Assembly: GCF_001187555.1 (NCBI RefSeq) | Contig: NZ_LFIJ01000001.1 | Span: forward strand, 176,307-240,306 | From: Gilvimarinus polysaccharolyticus | GTDB taxonomy: Bacteria; Pseudomonadota; Gammaproteobacteria; Pseudomonadales; Cellvibrionaceae | Length of the DNA stretch: 64,000 bases | Reading direction: 5' to 3' | Shown here: piece by piece, positions 41,049-50,071 of the stretch | How positions within the stretch are numbered: position 1 is the stretch's first letter | How the letters are laid out: each line of letters starts with the position of its first letter | Made by a program: the position numbers and the translations under genes | The notes under the pieces: model-generated | The model's database searches: none | What the model saw: the letters and a program-made list of their open reading frames with translations, nothing else | Told to the model about the DNA's origin: nothing

Positions 41049-43379
41049 GTGAATGGTTTGTCGGTGGCGCGAGGCTTGAGCGGATGTTGGCTGTTGGTTA
41101 TGTTGCTGTTGGCAATATGGCAGCTGCCCAAGCTAGCCCTAGATAGCAATATTTTAGCGCTGTTCCCCGATGCCGATTCACGCACGGCAGAGGCGCGTGT
41201 CGAACAGACACTCTCTAAGCGCTTCGAGCGCAGTGTGGTATTGCTGTTAGGTGCCGATGACGATGCACAAGCACGTCAACTATTGCCAGTAGTGATGGAC
41301 TCATTACAGCAATGCAGTTGCTTTGAATTAACTCAAACGGATTTGTCTGGTGCTGCACTGGAGACGTTATATCGTGGCCATACGTCGGCGTTATTGACTC
41401 CGCAGTGGCAAGAGAAGCTCGCGACATTAACCCCCGAACAATTGCTTGATCAGGCGCAGCGGCGCTTACTGACACGCCCCGGCGGCATGAGTGCCGCCTC
41501 GCTTATTCATGACCCGCTGGGAACTTTAGCCGATTTTAACCGCGCCACTAAGCCTGCAACCAATATCCGAATCGATGCCTCAAGCAACCCTTATGTGGTT
41601 ATCAATGAGCGACGTTTTTATGTTGTTCCGCTTACCTTAAGTGGCTCGCCTTTTAATGTTGCGCTGCAAAATCAAGCGCACGATGCACTGCAGCGCGCCG
41701 AAGGTATTTGGCGTGATTTAAGCGGCGCTAAAGTACTTAAAACTGGCGCGCTGTTTTACACCCTTGCAGGCACCGAGCAAGCACAGCAAGAGATGTCCAC
41801 CGTCGGGTTAGGTTCGCTGCTCGGTATTATTGTTTTATTGCTGTTGGTCTTTCGCTCGCCAGCGTTATTGCTGTTGGCTTTTGTGCCGCTAGCTGCCGGA
41901 GTGTTGGCGGGGTTGGCCACTAGCTCACTTATGTTTGGTGCCGTGCATGTGGTGGCGTTGGTGTTTGGTGCGGCACTGGTGGGGGTGGCGATTGATTACG
42001 GCTTGCATTATTTTTCGGCGCGTATGGCGCTGGGGCCGCAGTGGCTTGCGGGCGACGGGACGCGGCATCTACTGCCGCCGCTAGCATTGGGATTGGCCAC
42101 CAGCGTGGTGGGCTACTTAAGCTTTATTGCCGCAGGTTTCCCTGGCTTTACGCAAATAGCGGTGTTGTCGAGTACGGGCTTAATCACGGCATTAGCCACG
42201 GTTTTACTGTTGTATCCGCGTCTGCTGGCAAAGGCTCCGAAGCGCTCGGTGCCGGTTTATTTACAGCGCTTGGTGATGGCAGCGGGACGCTCACACGAAC
42301 GCTTGTTGCGACCCGTTGCGCGACCTGTTTGGTTGTTTTTAATTTTATTGATACTGACGGTGCTGTTAACGTTTGCGCCCAGCAGCGACAGTATTCGACA
42401 AATGCAGCAGCCGAGTCCTACGCTGGTAGAAATGGAAGCTCAAGTGCGCAATAGTTTAGGCGCTGGTGCTTCACTGCAGTATGTGTTGGTGCAGGCTCCA
42501 AGTGATGCGGTGTTACTGCAACGAATCGAACAAGCTGCTGAGCGCTTGCATAGCTTACAAGCAACATCGGCGTTAGCGGGTTTTGATGCATTAACACGAG
42601 TGTTGCCATCGCCTATGCAGCAGCAGGCCAATCGTGCGAGTTGGCAGGCGGCGGTAGTCGACGCCGGCGTACTTAAACAGCTGGCCGAGCGCTTACAGCT
42701 TACCGCTGCGGCGTACCAAAAAATGCTAAAGGCCACCGGGAATCCTGTAGCTGTGTCATTGCCTGAACTGCAGTCGACGTTAACTGAGCGGCCGGATCTG
42801 CCCTTGTATCTTGCAGACAATGACGGGCATTACAGTGCTATAAGTTTAACTGCACCACTCAATCTCGAGGCAATAACACAAGCGTTAATAGGGCTCGAGG
42901 GGGTGAGCTTGGTTGACCCTGTGGCGCGCACCGATCAGCTGCTTAAACACTACCGACGCAGCGCCGCTGGCTTGTTGTTGTTTGCCTATGCTTTTATCGC
43001 TTTATTTTTGACGCGACGTTATGGCGGGCTTGGGGCGTTGATGGTGGTTTTACCTCCAGCTCTTGCCAGTGTGTTTGCTTTAACGCTTATCAGCGTATTA
43101 GGCCAGGCGTTAAATGTGTTTCATATGATGGCACTGTTGTTGGTACTGGGTATTGGTATTGATTACACATTATTCTTACGCGAGGCACGTACAGAGCAAT
43201 TGGGGACGCGCTTGGCCATTGGCTTGTCGACACTGACCACCGTATTATCGTTTGGTTTGTTAGCGTTGTCGGCCACTGCAGCGATTCACAGTTTTGGTTT
43301 AACAGTTTTAGTTGGGATTATATTAGCGTATTTTCTGGCGCCACTAGCGGTGTTGGCAAAGGCGACAAAAATCACGTAA
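41049..43379 (+). CDS. MMPL/RND-family exporter
   Basis: A 776-residue RND-type membrane protein from a GTG at 41049. There are 12 predicted membrane helices in two halves, each preceded by a large periplasmic domain (about 35-245 and 420-620). The helix blocks are seen in LLGIIVLLLLVFRSPALLLLAF and AFALTLISVLGQALNVFHMMALLLVLG... and contain the acidic residues typical of proton coupling (VGVAIDYGLHYF, GIGIDYTLFL). It likely transports the pigment or its precursor. It sits between the LolA-like gene and the flavoprotein gene. Confidence 0.93.
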   Translation: MNGLSVARGLSGCWLLVMLLLAIWQLPKLALDSNILALFPDADSRTAEARVEQTLSKRFERSVVLLLGADDDAQARQLLPVVMDSLQQCSCFELTQTDLSGAALETLYRGHTSALLTPQWQEKLATLTPEQLLDQAQRRLLTRPGGMSAASLIHDPLGTLADFNRATKPATNIRIDASSNPYVVINERRFYVVPLTLSGSPFNVALQNQAHDALQRAEGIWRDLSGAKVLKTGALFYTLAGTEQAQQEMSTVGLGSLLGIIVLLLLVFRSPALLLLAFVPLAAGVLAGLATSSLMFGAVHVVALVFGAALVGVAIDYGLHYFSARMALGPQWLAGDGTRHLLPPLALGLATSVVGYLSFIAAGFPGFTQIAVLSSTGLITALATVLLLYPRLLAKAPKRSVPVYLQRLVMAAGRSHERLLRPVARPVWLFLILLILTVLLTFAPSSDSIRQMQQPSPTLVEMEAQVRNSLGAGASLQYVLVQAPSDAVLLQRIEQAAERLHSLQATSALAGFDALTRVLPSPMQQQANRASWQAAVVDAGVLKQLAERLQLTAAAYQKMLKATGNPVAVSLPELQSTLTERPDLPLYLADNDGHYSAISLTAPLNLEAITQALIGLEGVSLVDPVARTDQLLKHYRRSAAGLLLFAYAFIALFLTRRYGGLGALMVVLPPALASVFALTLISVLGQALNVFHMMALLLVLGIGIDYTLFLREARTEQLGTRLAIGLSTLTTVLSFGLLALSATAAIHSFGLTVLVGIILAYFLAPLAVLAKATKIT

Positions 43380-43389
43380 TGGAGTCACT

Positions 43390-44637
43390 ATGGCAGAGCC
43401 AATAGAAAATCTAGATGTCGTTATTATTGGTGCGGGTCCGTCAGGAGTCGTCGCGGCGATGTTGTTGTGGCAAAAAGGGTATCGTATCCGAGTGCTCGAG
43501 CGGCAACACTTTCCGCGTTTTTCGATCGGCGAAAGCTTGTTGCCGCAATGTATGGTTTATCTGGAGGAGGCGGGCCTGGCCGATGTTGTCAATAACGCTG
43601 GGTTTCGTTTAAAAAATGGTGCGGCATTTGGTTGGGGCGAGCGCTATACCTGGTTTAATTTTGAAGAAAAGTTCACTCAGGGGCCAGGCACCACGTTTCA
43701 GGTCGAGCGTGCAACGTTTGATAAATTGCTGGCCGATGAAGCGATCCGCAACGGCGTTGATATTCGCTTTGGTCAAACCATTACCGCTTACGAACAAACC
43801 GAGACTGGCTCACGTGTGACCGCGCGAGCTGATGATGGCAGCGTGACACAACTGGATTGCCGTTTTGTACTAGATGCCAGTGGTTTTGGGCGAGTGTTGC
43901 CCAGTTTGCTGGATTTAGAAACACCGTCAAATTTCCCAGTGCGACAAGCGTTGTTTACTCACGTGTTAGATGGCATTGATGGTGAAGCGTTAGATCGCGA
44001 TAAAATCTTAATTACTGTCCACCCTAAAGAGCGAGATATTTGGTACTGGCTGATTCCGCTTACGGACAAGAAATGTTCTACCGGTGTCATTATTAGCCAA
44101 GAAAAACTCGACTTACGTAAAGGTGAAAATCCAAAAGAGCTGCTGCTAGAGCTTATTGCTGAGGCACCCGAGTACCAAAAATTATTTGCCAATGCTGAGT
44201 GGCCCATGGAGGTTAAACAATACGGTGGAAGCTCGCGTAATGTAAAGCAGCTGGCCACTGACCGTTACGCATTGTTGGGTAATGCGGGTGAATTTCTCGA
44301 TCCAATATTTTCCTCTGGCATCACCATAGCTATGCGCTCGGCCAGTACTGCGGTGGCAACTTTAACACGTCAGCTAGAGGGCGAAACAGTAGATTGGCAC
44401 AAGGATTATGATCTGCCGCTGCGTCAAGGGGTCGATACTTTTAGGGTGTTTGTTGAGGCATGGTACGAGGGTTTGTTTCAAGACATTATCTTTTTTGATC
44501 AGCGTGGCTCCAGTGTGCGGGATATGATCTCGTCAATTTTGGCCGGTTATGCTTGGGATATGGAGAATCCATTTGTGGCCGATCCGGTTCGCCGTATGAA
44601 CACCTTGGCTAAATTTTGCCGAGCGGAGGGCGTATAA
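43390..44637 (+). CDS. FAD-dependent halogenase-like oxidoreductase
   Basis: A 415-residue flavoprotein of the tryptophan/phenol halogenase family. The Rossmann motif is GAGPSG (14-19). The halogenase motif WxWxIP is present as WYWLIP (218-223), and Lys75 in FRLKNGAAFGWG sits where the family's catalytic Lys is expected. Xanthomonadins of Xanthomonas are brominated aryl polyenes and their loci encode a halogenase, so ring halogenation is a real possibility. Related proteins without halogenase activity also occur in aryl polyene loci. The gene starts 10 nt after the exporter. Confidence 0.9.
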   Translation: MAEPIENLDVVIIGAGPSGVVAAMLLWQKGYRIRVLERQHFPRFSIGESLLPQCMVYLEEAGLADVVNNAGFRLKNGAAFGWGERYTWFNFEEKFTQGPGTTFQVERATFDKLLADEAIRNGVDIRFGQTITAYEQTETGSRVTARADDGSVTQLDCRFVLDASGFGRVLPSLLDLETPSNFPVRQALFTHVLDGIDGEALDRDKILITVHPKERDIWYWLIPLTDKKCSTGVIISQEKLDLRKGENPKELLLELIAEAPEYQKLFANAEWPMEVKQYGGSSRNVKQLATDRYALLGNAGEFLDPIFSSGITIAMRSASTAVATLTRQLEGETVDWHKDYDLPLRQGVDTFRVFVEAWYEGLFQDIIFFDQRGSSVRDMISSILAGYAWDMENPFVADPVRRMNTLAKFCRAEGV

Positions 44638-44640
44638 ACA

Positions 44641-45150
44641 ATGCGCCTGATGGCACGGAGTGTAGTGTTGTTAATGAGCTTGTGGGCGACTGCGTGTTCG
44701 ACAGTGCTGCCATTTAGCGCTGGCAAGGCTTGTCTGCCGCTGCTAGATAGCACTGCTCGCTTAAAAGTGCAGTATGACGGGCACACCGAGTACCTATTGC
44801 TACGCACCGAGCAGAATGCGGGAGGCGTTGTTTTTGTCGCGCTGGATACTATTGGCTCGCCGCAATTTAGCGCTAACCTCAATAATGGCCAATTGGCGCT
44901 TGAGCGCTCGCCGCTATACCGTGGTCTCGAGCCTGCGGTATTGTTATGGGGGTATAATTGGTGGCAGTTGCGCACAGAGCCACGTGCTATTTGTGCCGAG
45001 AGTGTCGGTTTACAGTTGCATCAAACAACAAGCACGTTAAGCTTGACGCAAAATGGGCAGCCGAGCTGGCATTGGAGTTCGGCGCAGCCTATGCAATTTG
45101 ATTTGCCACAGCTGGGGGCTCGCGTCAGTGTGATCCCCCTTGAGAAATAA
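44641..45150 (+). CDS. DUF3261-family lipoprotein
   Basis: A 169-residue lipoprotein (signal MRLMARSVVLLMSLWATAC, lipidated Cys19). DUF3261 proteins are a constant part of aryl polyene loci with no known activity. The body is beta-rich (LDSTARLKVQYDGHTEYLLLR). It may cooperate with the LolA-like carrier at the outer membrane. It lies 3 nt after the halogenase-like gene and 2 nt before the ketosynthase. Confidence 0.88.
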   Translation: MRLMARSVVLLMSLWATACSTVLPFSAGKACLPLLDSTARLKVQYDGHTEYLLLRTEQNAGGVVFVALDTIGSPQFSANLNNGQLALERSPLYRGLEPAVLLWGYNWWQLRTEPRAICAESVGLQLHQTTSTLSLTQNGQPSWHWSSAQPMQFDLPQLGARVSVIPLEK

Positions 45151-45152
45151 TC

Positions 45153-46331
45153 ATGGCGACATATCTAACAGATTTAGGGCTAGTGAATGCATTGGGGGCT
45201 GGGCAACAAGCCGTAAGCCAAGCATTGTTTTCTGGAGAGCAGGCGCTATCGGTTTGCGACTGGGTGCCGGGCCGGACAACATATACGGCTGCGGTCAGCG
45301 CAAACTTGGCCCCCGTGCCTGACTCTTTAGGGCTGTTTGCTAGTCGTAATGCCCAATTGGCAATCACCGCACTCCATCAGATCAATACCACGGTTAAGCA
45401 GGCCTTGGAGCGTTACGGTAGCCAGCGTGTTGCCGTGATCGCAGGTACCAGTACGTCAGGTATTGCCGAGGGCGAAACGGCCATTAAAGCGCAACTGCAG
45501 ACCGGCCAGATTCCCTCTCACTACCATTATCGTCAGCAAGAGATTGGCAATTTGTCGGAGCTGGTGGCACGGTTTACTGGGGCTACTGGGCCGGCTTACA
45601 CGCTGTCTACCGCGTGTTCCTCCAGTGCCCATGCGCTGGGTTCAGCGAAACGACTGCTGGACGTCGGCTTGGCGGATGCTGTGATTGTGGGCGGTGCCGA
45701 TTGTCTGAGCCGATTAACCGTCAATGGTTTTGCCGCACTCGATTCGGTGAGCTCTGAGCCGTGCGTGCCTTTTAGTGTTAATCGCGCGGGCATTAATATT
45801 GGCGAGGCCGCGGCCTTTTTTTTGGTCACCCGTGAACCGCTGCTTTACGATATAGAGTTGCTAGGGGTGGGGGCTTCATCCGATGCGCATCATATATCGG
45901 CACCGGATCCATCTGGTGCCGGCGCTGAATTAGCCATTAGAGCCGCGTTAACATCGGCGCGCTGCGAGTTGCGCGAGGTAAATTATATCAACTTGCACGG
46001 TACTGGTACTCCGCTAAACGATGCAATGGAGTCTGAGGTGGTAGCCCGTTTATTTGGCCACCAACCACTGTGCAGTAGCAGTAAAAGCCAGTTGGGGCAT
46101 ACGCTGGGTGCGGCAGGTGCAACCGAGGTGGCGCTTTGTTGGCTTGGCTTACAGGCAAACCGCGTACCGCCCCATATGTGGGATAACAACCCAGACCCGG
46201 CGCTGCCTGAGCTGCAATTTGCGCCGTTAAATAGCACTCTCTTTCCTACTGCGCCACGGGTCTTACTCAGCAATTCGTTTGCCTTTGGTGGCAATAATGC
46301 GGCCGTTATATTGGGGGATTCGCGCGCGTGA
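45153..46331 (+). CDS. apeO: Aryl polyene ketosynthase (ApeO-like)
   Basis: A 392-residue elongating ketosynthase. Triad: Cys155 in STACSSSAH, His in LHGTGTPLND, His in LGHTLGAAG. It should pair with the chain length factor at 32339 to build the polyene, as ApeO:ApeC does. The stop overlaps the dehydratase gene by 4 nt (GTGA, start GTG at 46328). Confidence 0.92.
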   Translation: MATYLTDLGLVNALGAGQQAVSQALFSGEQALSVCDWVPGRTTYTAAVSANLAPVPDSLGLFASRNAQLAITALHQINTTVKQALERYGSQRVAVIAGTSTSGIAEGETAIKAQLQTGQIPSHYHYRQQEIGNLSELVARFTGATGPAYTLSTACSSSAHALGSAKRLLDVGLADAVIVGGADCLSRLTVNGFAALDSVSSEPCVPFSVNRAGINIGEAAAFFLVTREPLLYDIELLGVGASSDAHHISAPDPSGAGAELAIRAALTSARCELREVNYINLHGTGTPLNDAMESEVVARLFGHQPLCSSSKSQLGHTLGAAGATEVALCWLGLQANRVPPHMWDNNPDPALPELQFAPLNSTLFPTAPRVLLSNSFAFGGNNAAVILGDSRA

Positions 46332-46810
46332 ACTTGGCTGATTTAATTCCACATCAAGCGCCCATGCGCCTGATTGATAAACTGCTGAGCAGTTCGCAAC
46401 TCGATGTCGAAGTCGCGGCTGAGGTGCGCGCAGACAACGTTTTTTACGATGCCGCGAAAGGTGGTGTACCCGCTTGGACGGGCATTGAGTATATGGCACA
46501 AACTGCTGCCGTGTGGGTGGGGTTAGAGGATTCGCGCGCGGGTAAAAAAATTGAACCGGCTTTTCTAATCAGTACTCGCCAGTATACGGCTCATTGTCCG
46601 CAGTTTGAGTTGGGTGAATCGCTGCGAGTTTGTGTCCATGTGAATTTGATCGATGGCTCTTTGGTCGCTTTTAACGGAGCCATTTACAGCGCTCACAACG
46701 CTGACAATAGATTACTGGCCGAGGCGGTTTTTACCGCGTATCGGCCCGATGACGTAGCCGCTTATTTAGCGGCAGCAGAACCTGAACTTACGCAAGGAGT
46801 AATACCATGA
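46328..46810 (+). CDS. apeP: Dehydratase subunit of aryl polyene synthesis (ApeP-like)
   Basis: A 160-residue hotdog protein from a GTG at 46328 overlapping the KS stop. The typical opening is IPHQAPMRLIDKLLSSS, and the central helix with the conserved Glu is in WTGIEYMAQTAAVWVGL. It pairs with the ApeI-like protein at 36312 to dehydrate the beta-hydroxyacyl-ACP. It overlaps the ketoreductase gene by 4 nt. Confidence 0.9.
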   Translation: MNLADLIPHQAPMRLIDKLLSSSQLDVEVAAEVRADNVFYDAAKGGVPAWTGIEYMAQTAAVWVGLEDSRAGKKIEPAFLISTRQYTAHCPQFELGESLRVCVHVNLIDGSLVAFNGAIYSAHNADNRLLAEAVFTAYRPDDVAAYLAAAEPELTQGVIP

Positions 46811-47532
46811 GTCGCCGGGTATTGGTTACCGGATCGAGCCGTGGCATCGGTCGCGAGATTGCTTTAGAGCTAGCCCGCCAAGGGTTTGCTATTACCGTTC
46901 ATTGTCGCACCAACCGTGCGCAAGGTGAGGCGGTGGTAGAGGATATCCGTGCACTTGGCGGCACTGCCGAGCTGGTGTGTTTTGATGTGGCTAATCGCTC
47001 CGAGGTACGCGCTGTACTCGAGACTGTAATCGCCGAGCACGGGGCTTTTTACGGTATTGTTTGCAACGCGGGTATTACTCGTGACAATGCGTTTCCGGCA
47101 ATGTCCGAAGACGATTGGGATAGCGTAATTCACACAAATTTAGATGGTTTTTACAATGTTGTGCAGCCATTAGTGATGCCTATGGTGCAGGCGCGCGCAG
47201 GCGGCCGGATTGTGACCTTGTCGTCAATTGCGGGACTTGCTGGCAACCGGGGTCAGGTAAATTATAGCGCCACCAAAGCCGGTTTGATTGGCGCCACCAA
47301 AGCCTTGGCGTTAGAGTTGGGCAAACGCAAAATTACGGTTAATTGTGTCGCGCCAGGTATTATCGAAACCGATATGACCGATGCCGTATTTGCCGAGGAA
47401 GCGAAAAAAATGATTCCGCTTAAACGCTTTGGTACCGCTTGCGAGGTGGCAAGTTTAGTGGGCTACCTAATGAGTGATTCGGCCAGTTACATTACCCGCC
47501 AAGTTATTTCTGTAAACGGCGGGATGCTCTAA
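46807..47532 (+). CDS. apeQ: 3-oxoacyl-ACP reductase of aryl polyene synthesis (ApeQ-like)
   Basis: A 241-residue short-chain dehydrogenase. The NADPH loop is TGSSRGIGRE, NAG is in IVCNAGITRD, and the catalytic Ser-Tyr-Lys is in TLSSIAGLAG then YSATKAG. It follows the dehydratase with ATGA overlap and ends one base into the next ketosynthase. Confidence 0.95.
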   Translation: MSRRVLVTGSSRGIGREIALELARQGFAITVHCRTNRAQGEAVVEDIRALGGTAELVCFDVANRSEVRAVLETVIAEHGAFYGIVCNAGITRDNAFPAMSEDDWDSVIHTNLDGFYNVVQPLVMPMVQARAGGRIVTLSSIAGLAGNRGQVNYSATKAGLIGATKALALELGKRKITVNCVAPGIIETDMTDAVFAEEAKKMIPLKRFGTACEVASLVGYLMSDSASYITRQVISVNGGML

Positions 47533-48758
47533 TGCGCAGGGTGGTGATAACCGGTGTGGGTGCCGTAAGTGCGCTGGGCAATAACTGGCATGAGGTGCAA
47601 GCGGCGCTGGCGGCTGGGCATAATAAAATTCAGCGCATTGATGACTGGGATGATATAGCCGGGTTAAATACTCGCTTGGGTGCGCCAGTCGACTTTACAA
47701 CGCCGGCGCATTATCCGCGTAAAAAGCTGCGCAGTATGGGACGGGTGTCGGTAATGGCGGTTAGCGCCACCGAGCAAGCCTTGGCTCAGGCCGGCTTAGT
47801 GGGTGATCCGTGTTTAACCAATGGCAGTACCGGTGTTTCTTACGGCTCGTGTATTGGGACCCCAAGTGATGTCCCCGCGTTGACTCGCGTCGTCACCGAT
47901 CGCACCACCATTGATTTAACGGCCTCCACTTATTTACGCACGATGACTCATACGGCTACGGTTAATATTGGTTTGTTTTTCAATATGACCGGACGCATTA
48001 TTCCAACCGCATCGGCTTGCACCTCGGGTAGCCAAGGCATTGGTTACGCTTACGAGGCTATTAAATATGGCATGCAAGATCTTATGGTGGCGGGCGGCGC
48101 CGAAGAGTTCCATGTAACGCCGGTGGCAGTGTTTGATACCTTGTTTGCCACCAGCACTCGCAATAATGAGCCGACCTTAACGCCGCGCCCGTTTGATACC
48201 GGCCGCGATGGCTTGGTGATTGGTGAGGGCGCCTGCTCGTTAATTTTAGAAGAATATGAACACGCTCGTGCTCGTGGCGCCAATATTTTAGGTGAGATAG
48301 TCGGTTACGGCACCAACTCTGATGGCGCTCATGTGACTGAGCCTAGCGCCGCAACTATGAGCCGAGCTATGCAGTTGGCGTTAGCCGATGCCAAGCTTAG
48401 CCCGGAGCAAATTGGTTATGTAAATGCCCACGGTACAGCCACCGCTAAAGGCGATATTGCCGAGAGCCACGCAACTGTGGCGGCATTGGGTGCCGGTAAA
48501 CCTATTAGCTCGCTTAAAAGTTATATCGGCCATACGTTAGGTGCTTGTGGTGCGTTAGAGGCGTGGATGAGTCTCGAGATGATGAACAGTGGCTGGTTTG
48601 CCCCGACCATTAATCTTGAACAGGTCGATCCTGCATGTGCTGAATTAGATTATATTCAACACACTGGGCGTGCTATCGAGTGCGACTATGTGATGAGCAA
48701 CAATTTTGCCTTTGGTGGTGTTAATACGTCTTTAATTATTAAGCGTGGTCCATCATGA
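47532..48758 (+). CDS. apeR: FabF-like ketosynthase (ApeR-like, copy 1)
   Basis: A 408-residue ketosynthase. Triad: Cys163 in SACTSGSQG, His in AHGTATAKGD, His in IGHTLGACG. It is probably the priming ketosynthase for the aryl starter. It is followed, with a 4-nt overlap, by a second homologue at 48755 that shares its layout and motif spacing. Confidence 0.92.
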   Translation: MRRVVITGVGAVSALGNNWHEVQAALAAGHNKIQRIDDWDDIAGLNTRLGAPVDFTTPAHYPRKKLRSMGRVSVMAVSATEQALAQAGLVGDPCLTNGSTGVSYGSCIGTPSDVPALTRVVTDRTTIDLTASTYLRTMTHTATVNIGLFFNMTGRIIPTASACTSGSQGIGYAYEAIKYGMQDLMVAGGAEEFHVTPVAVFDTLFATSTRNNEPTLTPRPFDTGRDGLVIGEGACSLILEEYEHARARGANILGEIVGYGTNSDGAHVTEPSAATMSRAMQLALADAKLSPEQIGYVNAHGTATAKGDIAESHATVAALGAGKPISSLKSYIGHTLGACGALEAWMSLEMMNSGWFAPTINLEQVDPACAELDYIQHTGRAIECDYVMSNNFAFGGVNTSLIIKRGPS

Positions 48759-49984
48759 ATCGTGTTGTGGTTACCGGTATGGCCGGTATCACCTCGCTGG
48801 GAAGTGATTGGGCGAGCCTTTCTAGCGCCTTAAAAAATGGTCGCAGCGGTATTCGCGCGATGCCTGAGTGGGGCGTGTTTAAAGGTTTGGATACCCAAGT
48901 GGCCGGTCCAGTGGACGATTTTGTCAAACCTAGCAGTTACCCGCGTAAAAAAGTTCGCAGCATGGGGCGGGTGGCACAAATGGCAACCCGCGCGACCGAG
49001 CTGGCGCTTATTGAGGCGGGTTTGGAGAACGACCCAGTACTGGTTAGTGGTCAGTGCGGAATTTCCTATGGCTCATCAACCGGCAGTACCCCAGCCACGC
49101 AACAGTTTGCGAAATTACTTAGCAGCCAAGATTTAACGCGGGTAACGGCCACCAATTATGTACAAATGATGAGCCACACCACGGCGGTTAATTTAAGTAT
49201 ATTTTTTGGCGTAAAAGGGCGGGTTTACACCACCTCATCGGCCTGTACCTCGGGCAGTCAAGGCATTGGTTACGCTTACGAGGCGATTAAAAACGGTTAC
49301 CAATCGGTAATGATTGCCGGCGGTGCGGAAGAGCTTTGCCCCTCTGAGGCGGCCGTGTTTGATACTTTTGGTGCGGCCAGTACTAAAAATAACGCGCCGA
49401 ATACGACCCCCAGCCCATTTGATATTAATCGTGATGGTTTAGTGATTGGCGAGGGTGCCGGTACCTTAATACTCGAGTCGCTCGAGCATGCTCGCGCCCG
49501 TGGCGCTACTATTTATGCCGAGGTGATTGGTTTTGGCACCAACGCCGACGGCGCCCATATTACCCAGCCTGATGCCGACAGCATGCAAGCTGCAATGCAG
49601 TTGGCATTAAAAGACGCCGGTTGCACGCCTCAAGCGATCGACTATATCAATGTGCACGGTACCGCTACGCCCTGGGGCGATGTTGCCGAGAGTGTAGCGA
49701 CGGCGGAAATTTTTGGCGATACTGTCCCGGTAAGCAGTATCAAAGGGCATATTGGCCACACATTAGGTGCAAGTGGCGCGATTGAGGCATGGGCAAGTAT
49801 TGCCATGATGCGTGAGCATTGGCTAATGCCCACCTTAAATTTATCGCAGTTAGACCCAGAGTGCGCCAAGCTTGATTATATTACCCAGTCACCTCGCGCC
49901 ACCAATGGCGACACGCTTATGAGCAATAGCTTTGCTTTTGGCGGCATTAACACTTCGCTAATTTTTCGAGTGAATACTCTTTGA
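48755..49984 (+). CDS. FabF-like ketosynthase (ApeR-like, copy 2)
   Basis: A 409-residue ketosynthase with Cys164 in SACTSGSQG, His in VHGTATPWGD and His in IGHTLGASG. The whole sequence aligns with copy 1 without large gaps, for example YPRKK(L/V)RSMGRV near residue 63 in both, so the pair arose by tandem duplication. Both triads are intact, so both are probably active. It is the last gene of the aryl polyene operon. Confidence 0.92.
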   Translation: MNRVVVTGMAGITSLGSDWASLSSALKNGRSGIRAMPEWGVFKGLDTQVAGPVDDFVKPSSYPRKKVRSMGRVAQMATRATELALIEAGLENDPVLVSGQCGISYGSSTGSTPATQQFAKLLSSQDLTRVTATNYVQMMSHTTAVNLSIFFGVKGRVYTTSSACTSGSQGIGYAYEAIKNGYQSVMIAGGAEELCPSEAAVFDTFGAASTKNNAPNTTPSPFDINRDGLVIGEGAGTLILESLEHARARGATIYAEVIGFGTNADGAHITQPDADSMQAAMQLALKDAGCTPQAIDYINVHGTATPWGDVAESVATAEIFGDTVPVSSIKGHIGHTLGASGAIEAWASIAMMREHWLMPTLNLSQLDPECAKLDYITQSPRATNGDTLMSNSFAFGGINTSLIFRVNTL

Positions 49985-50071
49985 CACCGTTAACGTGCAC
50001 CTTTATTGGTGCAGTAACTTCTATAAATGGCGCCTAACGGCGATTAAACGTTTAGGCGTTATGGGTATGGC

